Shown here one piece after another: positions 8,395 through 16,528 of a stretch of DNA of 26,972 nucleotides. Numbering within the stretch: position 1 is the first letter of the stretch; each line of letters opens with the position of its first letter. The DNA lies in NCBI GenBank assembly GCA_034435015.1, contig DAOTYH010000040.1, positions 1 through 26,972 on the forward strand, written 5' to 3'. This stretch comes from DAOTYH01 sp034435015 (GTDB taxonomy: Bacteria > Chloroflexota > Anaerolineae > Aggregatilineales > UBA3940). Made by a program: the position numbers and the translations under genes. The notes under the pieces were generated by a model. It ran no database searches. It saw only the letters and a program-made list of their open reading frames with translations, and was not told the origin of the DNA.

Positions 8395-8721
8395 ATGAAT
8401 AGCTGGTTTTTGCTGTTTGCGGCCATTGCCTTTGAGGTGATGGGCACAACTTCGATGAAGCTCTCACGGGGTTTCACCCGCTTAATCCCGTCCATCTCAA
8501 TCTTCGTCTGCTATGGCATTAGTTTTGCCTTTACCACTTTCGCGCTCAAGCGGCTGGACATCAGCACCGTCTATGCTGTCTGGTCAGGCGTCGGGACGGC
8601 GCTGGTGGCGTTGATCGGCTGGCTGTGGTTTAAAGAGCCGTTCACTGCACTCAAGATTGCCTCACTGGGGTTGATCGTGCTGGGCGTGATTGGCCTGAAC
8701 CTGAGCGGCGGGGCCGGATAA
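8395..8721 (+). CDS. SMR-family small multidrug exporter (EmrE/QacC-like)
   Basis: At 108 residues with four hydrophobic helices this matches the small multidrug resistance family. The essential proton- and drug-binding glutamate is present as Glu14 (AFEVMGTTSMKLS). The helix 3 signature YAVWSGVGTALVALIGW is closest to the EmrE/QacC subtype rather than guanidinium exporters (inference from motif). Such proteins work as antiparallel dimers in the inner membrane and exchange cationic toxic compounds for protons. The ATG at 8395 has GAGG 8 nt upstream. There is no second SMR gene beside it, so a homodimer is likely. It starts a new unit after the MoxR/VWA run. Confidence 0.93.
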   Translation: MNSWFLLFAAIAFEVMGTTSMKLSRGFTRLIPSISIFVCYGISFAFTTFALKRLDISTVYAVWSGVGTALVALIGWLWFKEPFTALKIASLGLIVLGVIGLNLSGGAG

Positions 8722-8739
8722 AGTTGAGGAGAGAAGGAT

Positions 8740-9276
8740 ATGGCCGAGGGCGAAGGGGTAGTTTTGGGTGTACGGATGGAGGCAGAGGGGAACGATGTGG
8801 TGTTGCGCTTTGTCCTGCAGACTGAGGCAGGAGAGCGTATACCGGTCGAGATGCGGGGCCGGAAGGTATTAGGGGTACTGAGTGAAGGGGATCGTGTCCG
8901 GGTGTATGCGCCGGGGGCCAGCCTGCGAGGGCCGGACGGCGCAGTCCGCCCTGCTCAGATTATTGATCTGTCCACCAGCTCAGTCGTGCGGGTGGCTAAG
9001 GCAGGCTGTGCCCGGCAGGCACTGGGGTTTTTGGGCAGTTTGATGCTCTCAGTGCTGACAGGGGTCTTGAGCACATTGTGCGTCTCGATGTTGACTATGG
9101 GAAACTTGGCGGCATCACCCATCTCTGAGGGCATGGGGGGAGAGGGCGAGGTGCCTTCCCCCGTCGAAGTGGCGGCTGAGCCTTCACTGTTGATCCCTCT
9201 AGTGATAGGGCTGGCGGCAGCGGCGGTGGTCTTCTTCTTGACATTTTTGTTGCCGCGCCTGCTTCGCCGCCGCTAG
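8740..9276 (+). CDS. Unknown membrane protein, 178 residues
   Basis: The ATG at 8740 follows GAGGAGAGAAGG, a strong ribosome binding site, 18 nt after the SMR stop. The first 80 residues are soluble and beta-rich (VVLGVRMEAEGNDVVLRFVL, then GDRVRVYAPG), compatible with a small OB-like or beta-barrel fold. Two hydrophobic helices follow at about 92-120 and 150-174, separated by a Gly/Glu-rich loop, and the protein ends in RLLRRR. This suggests a cytoplasmic N-terminal domain with two membrane anchors. I recognise no family, and the OB-like reading is only a pattern impression. Position between the SMR and DUF4332 genes gives no clear function. Confidence 0.7.
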   Translation: MAEGEGVVLGVRMEAEGNDVVLRFVLQTEAGERIPVEMRGRKVLGVLSEGDRVRVYAPGASLRGPDGAVRPAQIIDLSTSSVVRVAKAGCARQALGFLGSLMLSVLTGVLSTLCVSMLTMGNLAASPISEGMGGEGEVPSPVEVAAEPSLLIPLVIGLAAAAVVFFLTFLLPRLLRRR

Positions 9277-9289
9277 CGGGAGGCTGGAG

Positions 9290-9697
9290 ATGGCCCCCAT
9301 TACCAAGGTAGAGGGAATCGGTGAGGTCTATGGGCGGAAGCTGGCCAAGGCCGGGGTGGATACAACAGAAGCGCTCCTAGAGAAGGGGGCCACGCCGGAA
9401 GGCCGCGCCAAGCTGGCCCGCAAGACCGGCATCAGCGAAAAGATGCTTCTCCAATGGATCAACCATGTGGACCTGTTTCGCATCAAAGGGATCGGTGATG
9501 AGTACGCCGATCTGCTGGAGCAAGCCGATGTGAACACAGTCCCGGAGCTGGCTCAGCGCGTGCCGGAACACCTCTACGCCCGGCTGGCCGCGCTTAAAGA
9601 AGAGAAGCCGTGGCTGGTGCGGCGTCTGCCGAGTCTGGCGCAAGTCACCGACTGGGTTGAACAGGCTAGAAAACTGCCGCGCAAGATCATTTATTGA
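9290..9697 (+). CDS. DUF4332 helix-hairpin-helix protein
   Basis: This 135-residue protein carries two helix-hairpin-helix-like motifs, ITKVEGIGEVYGRKLAKAG near the start and FRIKGIGDEYADLLEQA near residue 64, in the arrangement of DUF4332 proteins. Helix-hairpin-helix elements often bind DNA without sequence specificity, but DUF4332 members are not well characterised. The ATG at 9290 follows GGGAGG with a 7-8 nt gap and lies 13 nt after the preceding stop. The C-terminus is basic (RKLPRKIIY). It is cytoplasmic with no membrane segment. Confidence 0.82.
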   Translation: MAPITKVEGIGEVYGRKLAKAGVDTTEALLEKGATPEGRAKLARKTGISEKMLLQWINHVDLFRIKGIGDEYADLLEQADVNTVPELAQRVPEHLYARLAALKEEKPWLVRRLPSLAQVTDWVEQARKLPRKIIY

Positions 9698-9773
9698 ATC
9701 GGTGCAGAGGAGAGCGGCGGCATATTTGCTGTCAGGGCAGGGGGTTATGACGCCCCGCGGTGGCCGTGCGCGG

Positions 9774-9779
9774 TATAAT
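9774..9779 (+). promoter_or_regulatory. Consensus -10 box upstream of the aminotransferase gene
   Basis: A perfect TATAAT at 9774-9779 lies 40 nt before the ATG at 9820, giving a predicted leader of about 34 nt that holds the ribosome binding site (TGAGG, 9806-9810). I find no good -35 hexamer at 16-18 bp, so activation by a regulator or chance occurrence are both possible. Confidence 0.4.
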
Positions 9780-9819
9780 CACCCCGTTATCCAAAATCAC
9801 CTCCCTGAGGCCAACTACC

Positions 9820-10647
9820 ATGGGACGTATCATCGCTTTCCGTGCTCAAGGTGATGATCTTGAGCCTCTCACTCTGAATGCCGACACGCTGGATGAGGCC
9901 ACACTCCAGACAGCGCATGGAGTGTACAGTGTATTCCGCTTGTATCCGGGGCGGCGCGTTCTGCGCCTGCCGCACCATCTGGAACGGATGCGAGCTTCCG
10001 CACAACTGCTGGGTTTCCCTTTTCCGCACAGCGACGCATGGCTGAGAACAGCAGTACGGCAGGCCGTCGAGGCAGGCGGCATTGAGATGCCGCGCGTCCG
10101 CCTGACGATCCCCTTTGCCGAACCGGACTCTGCTTTGATCCTGCTGGAGCCGTTTTCTCCGCCTTCTGCTGAGGTTTATGAGCGGGGTGTGCGGGTCAGC
10201 CTTGCCCATAGCCGGCGTCAGATGCCCCGCGCCAAAGACTCACGCTTTATCGAGACCCGACGTAAGCTTGCGGTTGAGCATGACGGAGGCGCGTTTGAGG
10301 TGATCCTGTGCCGGGAGGATGGTGCTCTCTTAGAGGGGACAAGCAGTAATTTCTACGCTGTGCTGGACGGGGTACTCCGTACAGCAGGGGAAGATGTGCT
10401 GGAAGGGATCGCCCGCAGTATTCTGCTGGAGGTTGCTCCTGCCGTCCTGCCGGTTGCGCTGGAGCCGGTGCAGGTAGACGATCTACTGCACCTAAGCGAG
10501 GCCATGCTGACCAGCGCCTCACGCGGCGTGATCCCCGTCGTACAGATCGAGGAAACAGTCATTGGGGACGGCAGACCCGGCCCCTTTACCGCACAGCTTC
10601 GCGCCCGCTATGATCAACAGGTCGAGCGGGAGCTGGAGCCGCTGTAG
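9820..10647 (+). CDS. Class IV PLP-dependent aminotransferase (IlvE/D-AAT/PabC fold)
   Basis: I choose the ATG at 9820, which follows TGAGG and begins MGRIIAFRAQ; upstream GTG codons would put the start before the likely promoter. This gives 275 residues, typical of fold-type IV enzymes. The segment AKDSRFIETRRKL places the PLP lysine at Lys139, and LLEGTSSNFYAV is the conserved cofactor-binding Glu-Gly-x-x-Ser-Asn element. SEAMLTSASRGVIPV near the end binds the phosphate in this family. Members include branched-chain and D-amino-acid aminotransferases and 4-amino-4-deoxychorismate lyase. Sequence alone does not settle the substrate, and no folate or branched-chain genes are near. Confidence 0.88.
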   Translation: MGRIIAFRAQGDDLEPLTLNADTLDEATLQTAHGVYSVFRLYPGRRVLRLPHHLERMRASAQLLGFPFPHSDAWLRTAVRQAVEAGGIEMPRVRLTIPFAEPDSALILLEPFSPPSAEVYERGVRVSLAHSRRQMPRAKDSRFIETRRKLAVEHDGGAFEVILCREDGALLEGTSSNFYAVLDGVLRTAGEDVLEGIARSILLEVAPAVLPVALEPVQVDDLLHLSEAMLTSASRGVIPVVQIEETVIGDGRPGPFTAQLRARYDQQVERELEPL

Positions 10648-10694
10648 TGAAGTGTCTTGATATTCTCTCCCTGTCCTGAGAAAGGATACCGCTC

Positions 10695-11435
10695 GTGACT
10701 GAAGACATTGGCAAAGAATTTCTGCGTAAAACGATGTACGGCAACCTGCCCCAGTCCGATCAAGACAAGGGATTGCCACAGCCGCCGCTCACGCTGGGGC
10801 CTGAACCCGGCCAGACCTTGTTTGATCTGCCCGCTCCAGCAGAGGTCCGTGTGCCGCCGCTTGATCTGCGTGAGGCTATCGAAAGGCGCCGTACCCTGCG
10901 TGAGTATGCCGACCGCCCGCTCAGCCTCGGCGAGCTGTCCTATCTGCTGTGGTGCACTCAGGGGGTCCATGAGATCACCTCCCGTCCCGCCACACGCCGG
11001 ACTGTCCCTTCCGCGGGGGCACGTCATGCCTTTGAAACCTATTTGCTGATCAACCGCGTCGAGGGGTTGAAGCCGGGGCTGTATCGTTATATTGCGGTGG
11101 ATCACAAGCTGGGTGTGGTGAACCTCTCGGATGGGGTGGCCGATCAGGTTGCCGCCGCCTGCCTTGATCAAAAACATATCAAGTCAAGCGCTGTGCTGTT
11201 CATCTGGGTGGCGGTGGCCTATCGGATGCTGTGGCGGTACCCGATGCGTGGCTACCGCTATCTGTTTATGGATGCCGGCCATGTCTGCCAGAATCTGTAT
11301 CTGGCCGCAGAGAGCATTGGCTGTGGGGTGTGCGCCATCGGTGCTTACTCAGATCAGGCCCTCAACAGCGTTCTGGGCGTAGATGGTGAGGAACAATTCG
11401 CCATCTATGCCGCAACCGTAGGGAAGCGCGGGTGA
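10695..11435 (+). CDS. SagB-type nitroreductase-fold oxidoreductase
   Basis: The GTG at 10695 follows GAAAGGA (10679-10685). The 246-residue protein matches FMN-dependent SagB/ThcOx-type proteins. Typical pieces are PPLDLREAIERRRTLREYAD (residues 55-74), LSLGELSYLLWCTQGV, RTVPSAGARHAFETYL and the C-terminal LAAESIGCGVCAIGAY. In RiPP gene clusters SagB oxidises azolines to azoles, but no cyclodehydratase or precursor peptide is visible here, so this looks like a stand-alone member of unknown substrate. Its stop overlaps the start of the M50-like membrane protein by 4 nt, so the two are probably made together. Confidence 0.87.
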   Translation: MTEDIGKEFLRKTMYGNLPQSDQDKGLPQPPLTLGPEPGQTLFDLPAPAEVRVPPLDLREAIERRRTLREYADRPLSLGELSYLLWCTQGVHEITSRPATRRTVPSAGARHAFETYLLINRVEGLKPGLYRYIAVDHKLGVVNLSDGVADQVAAACLDQKHIKSSAVLFIWVAVAYRMLWRYPMRGYRYLFMDAGHVCQNLYLAAESIGCGVCAIGAYSDQALNSVLGVDGEEQFAIYAATVGKRG

Positions 11436-12115
11436 GCGGTCGGCGCGGGTTCTTTGCGGCCACTGTGTTGAGCTTCACGGTCGGGGGGATGCCCGTCCTT
11501 GTCAAAGCAGGGTTTGTCATCTACCTGATCGGCCTGAGCGTGCTGGCCTCATTGGTGTCTCGGCGGCGCGGTTTGTGGATGACAGTTTGGCGCACGCTGT
11601 GCCTGCTCTATGCCGACGTAGGACATATTGTCGGCCATGCAGTGAGTGCCCGGCGGGTCGGTGCGCCCATGAAGGGAGTGGTCCTGCGGGCCTTCCCTAT
11701 GACACTGTACCCTGATGATTCGGTGAGGCCGCATCAGCATATAGGGCGGGCGCTGGGAGGCCCGCTCTTCAGCCTGCTGAGCGCACTCGCCGGCTTGGCC
11801 TTGCGCGGCCTGACGCGCCCCCAGACAACCCTGCGTGAGATGGCCGACTGGTTTGTGATCCCCAATGCGCTGCTGGGGGCTTCCTCCTTGTTGCCCGGCC
11901 CTCAGCTTGATGGCGGGGTGATTCTGCGCTGGGGGGTGTTGTATCGCGGCGATGAGACAGCTTCGTATGCACTGGCCCGCCGGGTTGCGCTGTTTAGCAC
12001 GGTCGGTCTGGCGGCGGCAGGGATTGGATTGCTGGCACGGGGACGGTACGGTCAGGGCGGGCTGGCCTTAGGTGCGGCTGGGACAATAGCCTTTGGGCTG
12101 GTGCGCTTCCGATAG
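11432..12115 (+). CDS. M50 (site-2 protease)-like membrane protein with degenerate active site
   Basis: The GTG at 11432 overlaps the SagB stop (GTGA). The 227-residue product has several hydrophobic helices. Where M50 zinc proteases have HExxH, this protein has HIVGH (residues 65-69) in YADVGHIVGHAVSAR, so both histidines are kept but the catalytic Glu is Ile. The second M50 motif is kept as LLPGPQLDGG (Asp160), and GGPLFSLLSALAG matches the usual GGPL/GP segment. By family knowledge the Glu is required for proteolysis, so it is probably a pseudo-protease that may bind metal or a membrane substrate. Coupling to a SagB-like enzyme is notable. An unrelated polytopic protein with chance motifs is less likely. 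Confidence 0.7.
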   Translation: MSGRRGFFAATVLSFTVGGMPVLVKAGFVIYLIGLSVLASLVSRRRGLWMTVWRTLCLLYADVGHIVGHAVSARRVGAPMKGVVLRAFPMTLYPDDSVRPHQHIGRALGGPLFSLLSALAGLALRGLTRPQTTLREMADWFVIPNALLGASSLLPGPQLDGGVILRWGVLYRGDETASYALARRVALFSTVGLAAAGIGLLARGRYGQGGLALGAAGTIAFGLVRFR

Positions 12116-12137
12116 GCCGTTTGGCCGTCAGGCCGAT

Positions 12138-12166
12138 TTTCCAGCGACTGCGATCCGTCTTATACT
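12138..12166 (+). promoter_or_regulatory. Probable promoter of the Ser/Thr kinase gene
   Basis: TTTCCA at 12138-12143 and TATACT at 12161-12166 are spaced by 17 bp, giving a transcription start about 12173 and a leader of about 35 nt with AGGGAAG before the GTG at 12208. GGCC-containing short repeats at 12115-12135 sit just upstream of the -35 box and could be part of a weak terminator for the preceding gene. Confidence 0.5.
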
Positions 12167-12207
12167 TAAACTGTGTCTCCTTCGTCTTGTGAGTAGGGAA
12201 GTGAATC

Positions 12208-14139
12208 GTGACTGAACTAACGGGACGCAGGCTGGGTCAGTACGCTATTTTGGAGGAGATCGGGCATGGCGGTATGGCAAACGTTTACCGTGCCGTGCAG
12301 ACCTCCATCGGGCGCGAGGTAGCAGTCAAAGTGCTGCCTGCTGCCTTTCTACAAGATCGTACCTTTCTGGAGCGATTCAACCGTGAAGTAAAGGTCATCG
12401 CGAATCTCAAACATCCCCGCATTCTGCCGGTGCATGATTTTGGTGAGGAAGGCGGTTTGCCCTACATTGTCATGGCCTACATGGAAGGCGGGACGCTGGC
12501 TGATTACATACGGCTCAGCCAGAACGGACTGCCGCTGAATGAGGTGGTGCGGCTGGTTGAGCAGATCTCCGAGGGGTTGGACTTTGCTCATCGGCGGGGG
12601 ATTATCCACCGTGATTTTAAGCCGTCAAATGTGTTGCTGGATGGGGAAGGAAATGCCTATCTGGCTGATTTTGGCATTGCTAAAGTGTCAGAAGCCACCG
12701 CCCACTTGACAGGGAGCGGGATAGTCGGCACACCACATTTCATGGCGCCGGAAATGTCCGAAGCGGGGAGCCTGTCGCCGCTGGTAGACATCTATGCGCT
12801 GGGGGTCACGCTCTACCAGATGCTCACCGGCAGAGTGCCTTACGAAGCACCAACGCCAATGGGCGTCCTGCTGGCGCATGTCAGCAAGCCAGTGCCTGAT
12901 GTGCGTTTACTGCGCCCTGATCTGCCGGATGCCGTACAGGTGGTAGTTGAGAAGGCAATGGCCAAAGACCCTCAGACCCGCTACCAGTCTGCGCGTGAGC
13001 TGGCCTCTGACCTGCAAGCGGTTGTGTCGTCCGCCGGAGTGCAGACTCGCGCAGAAACCGTCGTGGCGAAGGCCCCTCCAGTGCCGCCTGTGCCGCTTGA
13101 ATCACTGGCCACCGTGCCTGATCCGGGAACTGCTACCCTCCAAGAATCTCTGCCGCCGGCTGCATTCCCCTATACCGAGCCGATGCCTGTTGCTCCGCCT
13201 CTGCCTGCTCCGCCCATAGCTGTTCCGGTAGCCGCTCAGACGGCCCGGCCCCGCCGGCGTTGGCTGTTGACCGATTGCCTGGCGGTGCTGGTTGGGGTGG
13301 TGGTTCTGGCCGGCGTGCTGGCTGTTGTGCTCCGGCCTATCCCCCGGGCTTTTCGTTTTGTAGGCGGCGGAGGCGATCAATGGACAGTGCTTGTCAGCGT
13401 AGGTTACAACTTAAGTCCTAGCTTTTCTCCTGACGGGAGCCGGGTCGTCTTTGCGTCCGACAGGGATGGGGACCTTGAAATCTACGAGCTAGGAGCGGAC
13501 GGTCAGGTCCGGCAGATGACATACAATGATGCGGCTGATTGGTATCCCTCCTATTCGCCGGACGGGAGCCGGATTGTCTTTGCGTCCAACAGGGACGGAG
13601 ACTTTGAAATCTACGAGCTGGGGGCGGACGGTCAGGCCCGGCAGATGACATACAATGATGCGGCTGACTGGTATCCCTCCTATTCGCCGGATGGCAGTCG
13701 TATCTTGTTCTCGTCTGATCGAAGCGGGGACTTTGAAATCTATGAACTGGATGCAAGGGGCCAGACGCGGCGGTTGACGAACAACAGTGCTTACGACGAT
13801 ATGCCGTCGTATTCCCCGGACGGCAGTCGGGTGGTGTTTGCTTCCGACCGTAGCGGAAATTTTGAGATTTATGAGCTGGGGCCCGATGGGCAGACCCGGC
13901 GATACACAAATAGTCCTACCGACGATGTCTTTCCTCTCTACTTGCCGGATGGCAGTCAGTTAGCATTTCTATCCAACCGGGACGGAGACTATGAAGTGTA
14001 TATCTTGGGTCAGGATGGCCGAGCGGTTCAGCTTACAGTCAACCATGTTGAGGAGGAGACATTGGGTGTTTCACCGACGACAGGCTGTCTGGTTTTTTCC
14101 AGCGACACTGACCTGGTGATGTTGTGTCCGGCGCAATAA
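12208..14139 (+). CDS. Transmembrane Ser/Thr protein kinase with TolB-like beta-propeller
   Basis: The GTG at 12208 follows AGGGAAG. The first 275 residues form a Hanks-type kinase: glycine loop GHGGMANVYR, Lys41 in VAVKVLP, catalytic HRDFKPSN (Asp136), and DFG at 154-156. All catalytic residues are present. A Pro-rich linker (about 280-345) leads to one helix (about 352-375), so the C-terminus should lie outside the membrane. That part is a PD40/TolB-like propeller with blades starting SPDGSR at exactly 43-residue spacing (Asp409, 452, 495, 538, 581), plus a diverged sixth. The family phosphorylates Ser/Thr on cytoplasmic targets in response to signals. The propeller may bind a ligand or cell-wall component, which is inferred. 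Confidence 0.95.
   Translation: MTELTGRRLGQYAILEEIGHGGMANVYRAVQTSIGREVAVKVLPAAFLQDRTFLERFNREVKVIANLKHPRILPVHDFGEEGGLPYIVMAYMEGGTLADYIRLSQNGLPLNEVVRLVEQISEGLDFAHRRGIIHRDFKPSNVLLDGEGNAYLADFGIAKVSEATAHLTGSGIVGTPHFMAPEMSEAGSLSPLVDIYALGVTLYQMLTGRVPYEAPTPMGVLLAHVSKPVPDVRLLRPDLPDAVQVVVEKAMAKDPQTRYQSARELASDLQAVVSSAGVQTRAETVVAKAPPVPPVPLESLATVPDPGTATLQESLPPAAFPYTEPMPVAPPLPAPPIAVPVAAQTARPRRRWLLTDCLAVLVGVVVLAGVLAVVLRPIPRAFRFVGGGGDQWTVLVSVGYNLSPSFSPDGSRVVFASDRDGDLEIYELGADGQVRQMTYNDAADWYPSYSPDGSRIVFASNRDGDFEIYELGADGQARQMTYNDAADWYPSYSPDGSRILFSSDRSGDFEIYELDARGQTRRLTNNSAYDDMPSYSPDGSRVVFASDRSGNFEIYELGPDGQTRRYTNSPTDDVFPLYLPDGSQLAFLSNRDGDYEVYILGQDGRAVQLTVNHVEEETLGVSPTTGCLVFSSDTDLVMLCPAQ
13432..13947 (+). repeat. 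Tandem 129-bp repeats coding for propeller blades
   Basis: Four consecutive 129-bp units start at 13432, 13561, 13690 and 13819, with a fifth blade after 13948. Units 1 and 2 are almost identical at the DNA level over most of their length, including silent positions (for example the shared ACATACAATGATGCGGCTGA). Later units are more diverged. This indicates recent duplication or gene conversion within the gene. Confidence 0.85.
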
Positions 14140-14185
14140 GAGAACTTGGCACTTGAGAGCAGTATCCAGTGGAGAAGCACAAACC

Positions 14186-16333
14186 ATGACCAGCTCTTAC
14201 GATCTTTCGGCCTTCTTTCAACCTCGTGGTGTGGCGGTGATTGGAGCCTCGCGCGAGCCGCACAAGATGGGCTATGGCGTAGTACGGAACCTCGTCCAGT
14301 ATGGCTATCAGGGGGCGATCTACCCCGTCAACCCCAATGCTGACACGATTCTGGGCCTCAAGACTTACCCTTCGATTGCCGCTGTGCCTGATCCACTTGA
14401 TCTAGCGGTGATCTGTGTGCCTGCGCCGCGCGTTGAGGCAGAGCTGGAAGCCTGCGGCGAACGGGGTGTGCGGGCTGTTACCGTCATCAGCGGCGGCTTC
14501 CGTGAAACAGGGCCGGAGGGGGCCGCCCGTGAGGAGGCTATCAAGGGGGTGATACAGCGGTATGGGATAGCGCTGGTCGGCCCTAACTGCATTGGCACGA
14601 TTGACACGCACACTCCCCTCAATACGACTTTTGTGGTAGGGGTGCCCCGCCCCGGCGACATTGGGTTTGTGTCCCAGTCAGGAGCGCTGGTGGTGGCGAT
14701 TATGGACTGGGCGCGTTCAGCGGGGGTAGGGTTCAGCCGGATCGTCAGCCTGGGCAATCAGGCAGGTGTCAGCGAGGCGGAGCTGATCGAGGTGATCAGC
14801 CGCGACCCCCAGACCAATGTGGTGACGGTCTATATGGAAGGGGTGTCGGACGGGCGGAAGTTTGTCGAGATAGTCGGTCAGGTAGCCTGCCGCAAACCCG
14901 TGATCGCGCTGAAGGCCGGGCGGGGGCAGGGCGGCGCGAAGGCAGTCGCCAGCCATACCGGCGCATTGGCAGGGGCTGAGTCCGCTTATGATGCCGCCTT
15001 CCGGCGGGCGGGTGTCCTGCGGGCCGACACCATGGAAGAGATGTTTGATTGGGCGCGCACGCTGGCTTCACAGCCCCTTCCGCGCGGTAACCGCGTAGCC
15101 GTGCTGACCAACGCCGGCGGGCTGGGTGTGGTGGCTATGGATGCGCTGGAGATGGCCGGCCTGAAACAGGCAGTGCTCTCTGAGGCGACCAAAGCCTTCA
15201 TCCGGGCGCGTATTCCTCCTGCCGCCAGCGCAGAGAATCCGGTGGATGTGATCGCCGGCTCCGGGCCGGCAGTGTACGGCCTGTGCCTCGATGCTCTGCT
15301 GGCCGATCCGGGGGTGGATGCGGTGGTCGTGGCGATGGCACCCAACGACTGGTTTGCGCCTGTCAGCCTGGCCGATGTGCTGGGGGATGTCTCTACCAGC
15401 CCGCTGGCACGCGGCAAGCCGATCCTGTCTGTGCTGATGGGCGTCACACCGGAGAGCGAGGCCGCACGTGTCCTTCAACAACGTCATGTCCCCAATTTCA
15501 CCTTCCCAGAGCGGGCAGGGCGGGCGCTGGCTTCTATGTGGCAACGGAAGCAGTGGCTTGACTCGCTGGCTGAAATAGGCGAGCCGACCCGCCCGCCAGA
15601 ATGTGATCTTGAGACGGCCCGCATCACAATTGAGGCCGGCTTGCAGGTCAACCGGCAGATGCCTGCCGGTAACGGCTGGCTGACGCCGGAACAGGTCGAG
15701 TTACTGCTGGCCGCTTACTGCATCCGAACGCCTGCCAGCGGCCTTGCTCCCAATATCGAGCATGCGCTGGCTCTAGCCAAGACAGTGGGCTATCCGGTAG
15801 CGCTTAAGCTGGCGGCTGAGGGTCTGACGCATAAGACCGATGTGGGCGGCGTCATGCTGAACTTGGAGAATGCCAGCGAGTTACGCTCTGCCTTTAAGGC
15901 CATGATGAGGCAGGCTGGAAAGACTCCCTTTGGATCGGGAGTCAAGGGGGCTTATGTCCAGCGGATGGTTAAGGGGCAGGCCGAGATCATCGTGGGTGTG
16001 GTACGCGATCCGCAGTTTGGACCGCTGGTGATGGCCGGGGTAGGGGGGACGCGCGTTGAACTGCAACGCGAGGTGGCGTTTGAGCTGGCTCCCCTGACGC
16101 ACCGGCAGGCCAATGATCTGCTCGACCGGACAGCGGCAGGTGCTCTACTGGCGGGTTATCGCGGGGCAGTGCCCGCTGACCGCGAGGCAGTGGTGGATGT
16201 GATCCTCAGGCTGGCACAGATCAGCCTCGACTGGGCCGAGATTTCGGAGATCGAGATCAACCCGCTGATCGTCCAGGATGCCGGTCAGGGTGCGTATGCA
16301 GTGGACGCGCGGGTGAGGCTGGCTATGGAGTAA
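14186..16333 (+). CDS. ADP-forming acyl-CoA synthetase (acetate-CoA ligase, fused alpha-beta)
   Basis: The ATG at 14186 follows GGAGAAG (14171-14177), and a TTG 33 nt earlier lacks such a site. The 715-residue protein has the fused NDP-forming layout. An N-terminal CoA-binding Rossmann domain holds VAVIGASREPHKMGYGVV. Two succinyl-CoA-ligase-like domains follow, with the phospho-His loop SHTGALAG (His257). A C-terminal ATP-grasp domain starts near residue 499 (LTPEQVELLLAAY) and contains VALKLAAEGLTHKTDVGGV and EIEINPLIV. Such enzymes convert acyl-CoA, ADP and phosphate to acid, CoA and ATP, or the reverse. The acyl group cannot be read from the sequence. It follows the kinase gene by 46 nt without an obvious terminator. 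Confidence 0.93.
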   Translation: MTSSYDLSAFFQPRGVAVIGASREPHKMGYGVVRNLVQYGYQGAIYPVNPNADTILGLKTYPSIAAVPDPLDLAVICVPAPRVEAELEACGERGVRAVTVISGGFRETGPEGAAREEAIKGVIQRYGIALVGPNCIGTIDTHTPLNTTFVVGVPRPGDIGFVSQSGALVVAIMDWARSAGVGFSRIVSLGNQAGVSEAELIEVISRDPQTNVVTVYMEGVSDGRKFVEIVGQVACRKPVIALKAGRGQGGAKAVASHTGALAGAESAYDAAFRRAGVLRADTMEEMFDWARTLASQPLPRGNRVAVLTNAGGLGVVAMDALEMAGLKQAVLSEATKAFIRARIPPAASAENPVDVIAGSGPAVYGLCLDALLADPGVDAVVVAMAPNDWFAPVSLADVLGDVSTSPLARGKPILSVLMGVTPESEAARVLQQRHVPNFTFPERAGRALASMWQRKQWLDSLAEIGEPTRPPECDLETARITIEAGLQVNRQMPAGNGWLTPEQVELLLAAYCIRTPASGLAPNIEHALALAKTVGYPVALKLAAEGLTHKTDVGGVMLNLENASELRSAFKAMMRQAGKTPFGSGVKGAYVQRMVKGQAEIIVGVVRDPQFGPLVMAGVGGTRVELQREVAFELAPLTHRQANDLLDRTAAGALLAGYRGAVPADREAVVDVILRLAQISLDWAEISEIEINPLIVQDAGQGAYAVDARVRLAME

Positions 16334-16408
16334 CCCCTCCCTTATGCCGCAAGTGTGACCCCAGACGGAACATCTAAAATTGCCTGTTCCGGCACACATC
16401 TTTTGATA

Positions 16409-16414
16409 TATAAT
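16409..16414 (+). promoter_or_regulatory. Consensus -10 box of the PTS operon
   Basis: TATAAT at 16409-16414 gives a predicted start near 16421 and a leader of about 107 nt before the EIIB start. No clear -35 box lies 16-18 bp upstream (best TTCCGG at 16387), which suits an activator-dependent promoter. Short inverted TGATA/TATCA pentamers (16404-16408, 16425-16429) flank the -10 box, 21 bp centre to centre, but are too short to rely on. Confidence 0.45.
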
Positions 16415-16432
16415 GGTGTTATCCTATCATGA

Positions 16433-16464
16433 CAGGTGAGGATGACTAAACTTATCCTCACCTG
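16433..16464 (+). promoter_or_regulatory. Perfect 11-bp inverted repeat in the PTS leader (operator or RNA hairpin)
   Basis: CAGGTGAGGAT at 16433-16443 and ATCCTCACCTG at 16454-16464 are exact reverse complements around a 10-nt loop. In RNA the stem can extend by G-U and A-U pairs. As DNA the half-sites are 21 bp apart, two helical turns, which suits a dimeric regulator. As RNA the left arm holds the AGGTGAGG of the 28-codon leader ORF, so the hairpin would hide its ribosome binding site. No T-run follows, so it is not a terminator. Confidence 0.6.
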
Positions 16465-16528
16465 CATATTGCCCCTGACTTTCTCTTGGTCTCGCTGGCT
16501 TTTTCACTTGTCAAAGGAGTGGCTGTAG
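16442..16528 (+). CDS. Possible 28-codon leader ORF upstream of PTS EIIB
   Basis: An ATG at 16442 opens 28 codons ending in TAG at 16526-16528; the last base of the stop is the first base of the EIIB GTG (TAGTG). The product begins MTKLILTCILPLTFSW, is hydrophobic and contains three Trp. AGGTGAGG lies directly upstream, though rather close. The overlap would allow translational coupling to EIIB. It could also be a chance ORF; the EIIB gene has its own AAAGGAG at 16513-16519. Confidence 0.3.
   Translation: MTKLILTCILPLTFSWSRWLFHLSKEWL

Noticed and set aside
9377..9643. Minus-strand ORF opposite the DUF4332 gene
   Set aside because: The plus-strand protein has two helix-hairpin-helix motifs and a ribosome binding site; the minus ORF has none.
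12115..12135. Three GGCC-containing short repeats
   Set aside because: Only a 4-bp self-complementary stem is possible and no T-run follows, so neither a terminator nor an operator can be supported.
16404..16429. TGATA/TATCA inverted pentamers around the PTS -10 box
   Set aside because: Five-base arms are expected often by chance; kept only as a remark in the promoter entry.
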